This document shows, in pieces, positions 42,054 to 43,715 of a stretch of 43,715 bases of DNA; the stretch's first letter is position 1, and every line of letters starts with the position of its first letter. Origin of the DNA: Deltaproteobacteria bacterium (lineage in GTDB: Bacteria; Myxococcota; SpSt-1050; JACRCP01); NCBI GenBank assembly GCA_016218965.1, contig JACRCP010000398.1, positions 1 through 43,715 of the forward strand, written 5' to 3'. Under the pieces are notes generated by a model that was not told the DNA's origin, ran no database searches, and was given only the letters and a program-made list of their open reading frames with translations. The position numbers were made by a program, and so were the translations under genes.

Positions 42054-43382
42054 ATGGATCTGAACCTGCGCGATTTGGCCGTCAAGGCCGTCGGGATCGC
42101 CAAAAAGCACGGCGCGTCGGATGCGGGCGTCCGCGCGGCCCGGAGCCGCGACGTGTCGCTCGAATGGCGCAATGGAAAAGTCGAGACGGTCAAAGAGGCC
42201 GTTTCGATGGGACTCTCGATCCGTCTCTTCGTGAACCGCCGCTACTCGGCAAACTCGACAAGCGACCTCCGTCCGAAGGCGATCGAGCGATTCATCAGGG
42301 ACTCGGTCGAGATGACGCGCGAGCTCGAGCCCGACCCCTACCGCTCGCTCCCGAACCCCGCGCTCTACACGGGCGTGCCCAAGACGGACCTCCAGATATT
42401 CGACGCAAACGCCGGGGCGCTGACGTCCGAGGCACGCGTACAGCGCGCGAGGGAACTCGAGGAGGCGGCCCGGTCGGTGCAGGGCGCCGACAAGATCGTC
42501 TCGGTCACGACGGGCGTGAGCGACTCCGAGTCCGAGTCCGTGCTCATCAACTCGAACGGTTTTGAAGGAACGCACAAGAGCACGGCGTTCTGGAGCTACG
42601 CCGAGGCGACCGTCCAGGGCGAAGGCGCCAAGAAGCCCGAGGACTGGGCGTCGTGCGGAGCGCGTTTTTCGGCCGAAATCCCCCCGCCCGCCGCCGTGGG
42701 CGCCGAGGCCTCGACCCGCGCGCTCGGGCTGATCGGCGCCAAAAAGGCCGCAAGCATGCGCGCCGCCGTGATCGTCGAAAACCGGTGCGCCTCGCGCCTG
42801 GCCGGGACGCTTCTGGGCGGACCGCTCTCTGCGTCGTCGCTCCAGCAGAAACGCTCGTTTCTCGAAGGAAAGGCCGGCTCGCAGGTCGGCTCGGCTGTTC
42901 TTTCGATCGTCGACGACCCGCTCATCCCCAAGGCTTTCGGCTCGCGCGCGTACGACGGCGAGGGGATCGCCGCGCGCCGCCTTGCGCTTTTCGAACGCGG
43001 CGTCCTGCGCAACTACTACGTGGACGTGTACTACGGAAAGAAGCTCGGGATGGAGCCCACGACGGGCTCGACCTCGAACCTCGCGTGGACGCCCGGGACG
43101 CGCGGGCGCGACGCCATGCTCAAGGACATCAAAGAGGGCGTGCTCATCACGTCGTTTCTGGGCGGCAACTCGAACGACGCCACCGGGGATTTTTCGTTCG
43201 GCATCCGCGGTTTCCTCATCAAAAAGGGCGCGTTCGTCCACCCGGTCGCCGAAATGAACATCACCGGCAACCACCTCGAAATCTGGAAGCGCCTCGTCGA
43301 GGTCGGCAACGACCCGTACCTCTATTCGACCATGCGCTGCCCTTCGCTCCTCTTCGAAGACGTCCAGCTGAGCGGAACCTGA
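42054..43382 (+). CDS. tldE: TldE/PmbA-type protease subunit
   Basis: A 442-residue PmbA/TldE protein, the non-zinc partner of TldD. Family features: MGLSIRLFVNRRYSANSTSD (about 51-70), VIVENRCASRLAGTLLGGPL (about 239-258), SRAYDGEGIAARRLALFERG, TSNLAWTPGTRGRDAM, and the C-terminal GDFSFGIRGFLIKKGAFVHP. It lacks the HExxxH zinc motif, as expected. It starts one base after the tldD stop, so the subunits are made together. Unlike TldD it has no signal peptide, which conflicts with an exported TldD. Confidence 0.95.
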   Translation: MDLNLRDLAVKAVGIAKKHGASDAGVRAARSRDVSLEWRNGKVETVKEAVSMGLSIRLFVNRRYSANSTSDLRPKAIERFIRDSVEMTRELEPDPYRSLPNPALYTGVPKTDLQIFDANAGALTSEARVQRARELEEAARSVQGADKIVSVTTGVSDSESESVLINSNGFEGTHKSTAFWSYAEATVQGEGAKKPEDWASCGARFSAEIPPPAAVGAEASTRALGLIGAKKAASMRAAVIVENRCASRLAGTLLGGPLSASSLQQKRSFLEGKAGSQVGSAVLSIVDDPLIPKAFGSRAYDGEGIAARRLALFERGVLRNYYVDVYYGKKLGMEPTTGSTSNLAWTPGTRGRDAMLKDIKEGVLITSFLGGNSNDATGDFSFGIRGFLIKKGAFVHPVAEMNITGNHLEIWKRLVEVGNDPYLYSTMRCPSLLFEDVQLSGT

Positions 43383-43392
43383 GGCCGGGTGC

Positions 43393-43417
43393 CACGGACA
43401 ACCGCAGGTTGTCCGTG
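43393..43417. repeat. CACGGACAACC hairpin, copy 3
   Basis: An 11-bp perfect stem CACGGACAACC/GGTTGTCCGTG with loop GCA, starting 10 bp after the tldE stop. It could work as a transcript-stabilising 3' hairpin; no T tract follows, so it is not a classic terminator. Confidence 0.9.
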
Positions 43418-43435
43418 TGCGACGTTCGCCGGTCG

Positions 43436-43548
43436 TTTTGGACTGCGGTAGCTTGCTACCGCTTTGTTCCCGGCGGTAGCGTGCTCCCGCCGCCCGGACG
43501 AGCAAGCTCGTCCGGCCGAAAGCGCAAGCAAGCTTGCGCACTCCAAAG
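43436..43548. repeat. Nested-hairpin element with TTTGGA...TCCAAA ends
   Basis: The ends TTTTGGACTGCG and CGCACTCCAAAG are imperfect inverted repeats. Inside are four hairpins in a row: GCGGTAGC/GCTACCGC (43445-43462), GGCGGTAGC/GCTCCCGCC (43472-43491), CCGGACGAGC/GCTCGTCCGG (43494-43515) and GCGCAAGC/GCTTGCGC (43522-43539). No open frame is present. Size and structure resemble a small non-autonomous mobile element. Matching end sequences occur near 36808, 38899 and 24873. Confidence 0.8.
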
Positions 43549-43715
43549 AAAACCGGGCCGCCACGGGCCGCCACGTCCTTTGTAGGACCGCCGTGCTCTG
43601 ACTCCAGTTTCGCCAATTTGGAGCCGAAGATTTGACACGGGATGACACGCTCAACCCGGCATCACGCCGCAGGGCGCATGGAGCGACCCTCGATCGCCCA
43701 TTCCTCTGTCCGTCG
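43549..43715. other. Window end without recognised features
   Basis: After the hairpin element I see no start of another gene and no strong promoter before the window ends. Confidence 0.5.

Noticed and set aside
40067..42193. 708-residue minus-strand open frame opposite purF-like and tldD
   Set aside because: The plus strand has clear family matches; the antisense product is low-complexity Arg/Asp/Val-rich.
42030..43616. Minus-strand open frame opposite tldE
   Set aside because: Same antisense effect; it also reads through the hairpin element at its start.

Overview
This is a GC-rich chromosomal stretch from a Gram-negative bacterium. It encodes many signal-peptide, lipoprotein and outer-membrane-type proteins, a three-part RND efflux system, an MglA-type GTPase and a PilT ATPase. 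MglA, PilT, a PocR-type sensor kinase and TPR proteins together suggest a deltaproteobacterial/Myxococcota-like organism or an uncultured relative. That placement is inference; no rRNA or other phylogenetic marker was examined. No tRNA, rRNA, CRISPR array, transposase or phage gene was seen.

Layout. (1) 1-8.55 kb: a repeat-bearing leader and a lipoprotein, then tetR-MFP-RND on the minus strand, divergent from a tolC-like gene, then another small lipoprotein. (2) 8.6-10.8 kb: groES-groEL with a promoter and terminators. (3) 10.8-20.9 kb, minus strand: TPR protein, pilT, recX, proline-rich outer-membrane protein, uvrD-like helicase, a sigma-region-4-like protein and purD. (4) 21.3-24.4 kb: two minus-strand lipoproteins, one with an HEAGH metalloprotease motif. 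(5) 25.0-29.3 kb: mglA, PocR-domain histidine kinase and thiL on the plus strand, facing fmdB-ROK kinase. (6) 29.7-33.2 kb: repeat-rich outer-membrane protein, CsgG-like lipoprotein and a small 8-Cys protein. (7) 33.3-38.9 kb, accessory: two pairs of duplicated envelope genes, each pair with a toxin-antitoxin module between its copies (VapBC, then HepT/MntA), plus an envelope gene lacking a normal start codon. (8) 38.9-43.7 kb: corA, an internally shortened PurF-like gene, tldD and tldE, ending in nested hairpins.

The main unexplained structure is repetitive. At least eight loci carry degenerate tandem arrays with a 7-bp period, each with its own unit. One lies in frame inside thiL (exactly 69 bp, 23 codons) and one inside the signal-peptide coding region of the efflux adaptor. 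Two loci carry 9-bp CACAGAG/CTCTGTG arrays arranged as inverted repeats. Three loci carry CACGGACAA-type hairpins linked to a second palindrome family. Another strong observation is the repeated arrangement of paralog, TA module, paralog. The window has no obvious single new defence or biosynthetic system; its novelty lies in these repeats, the TA-separated duplications and the compact PurF-like protein.
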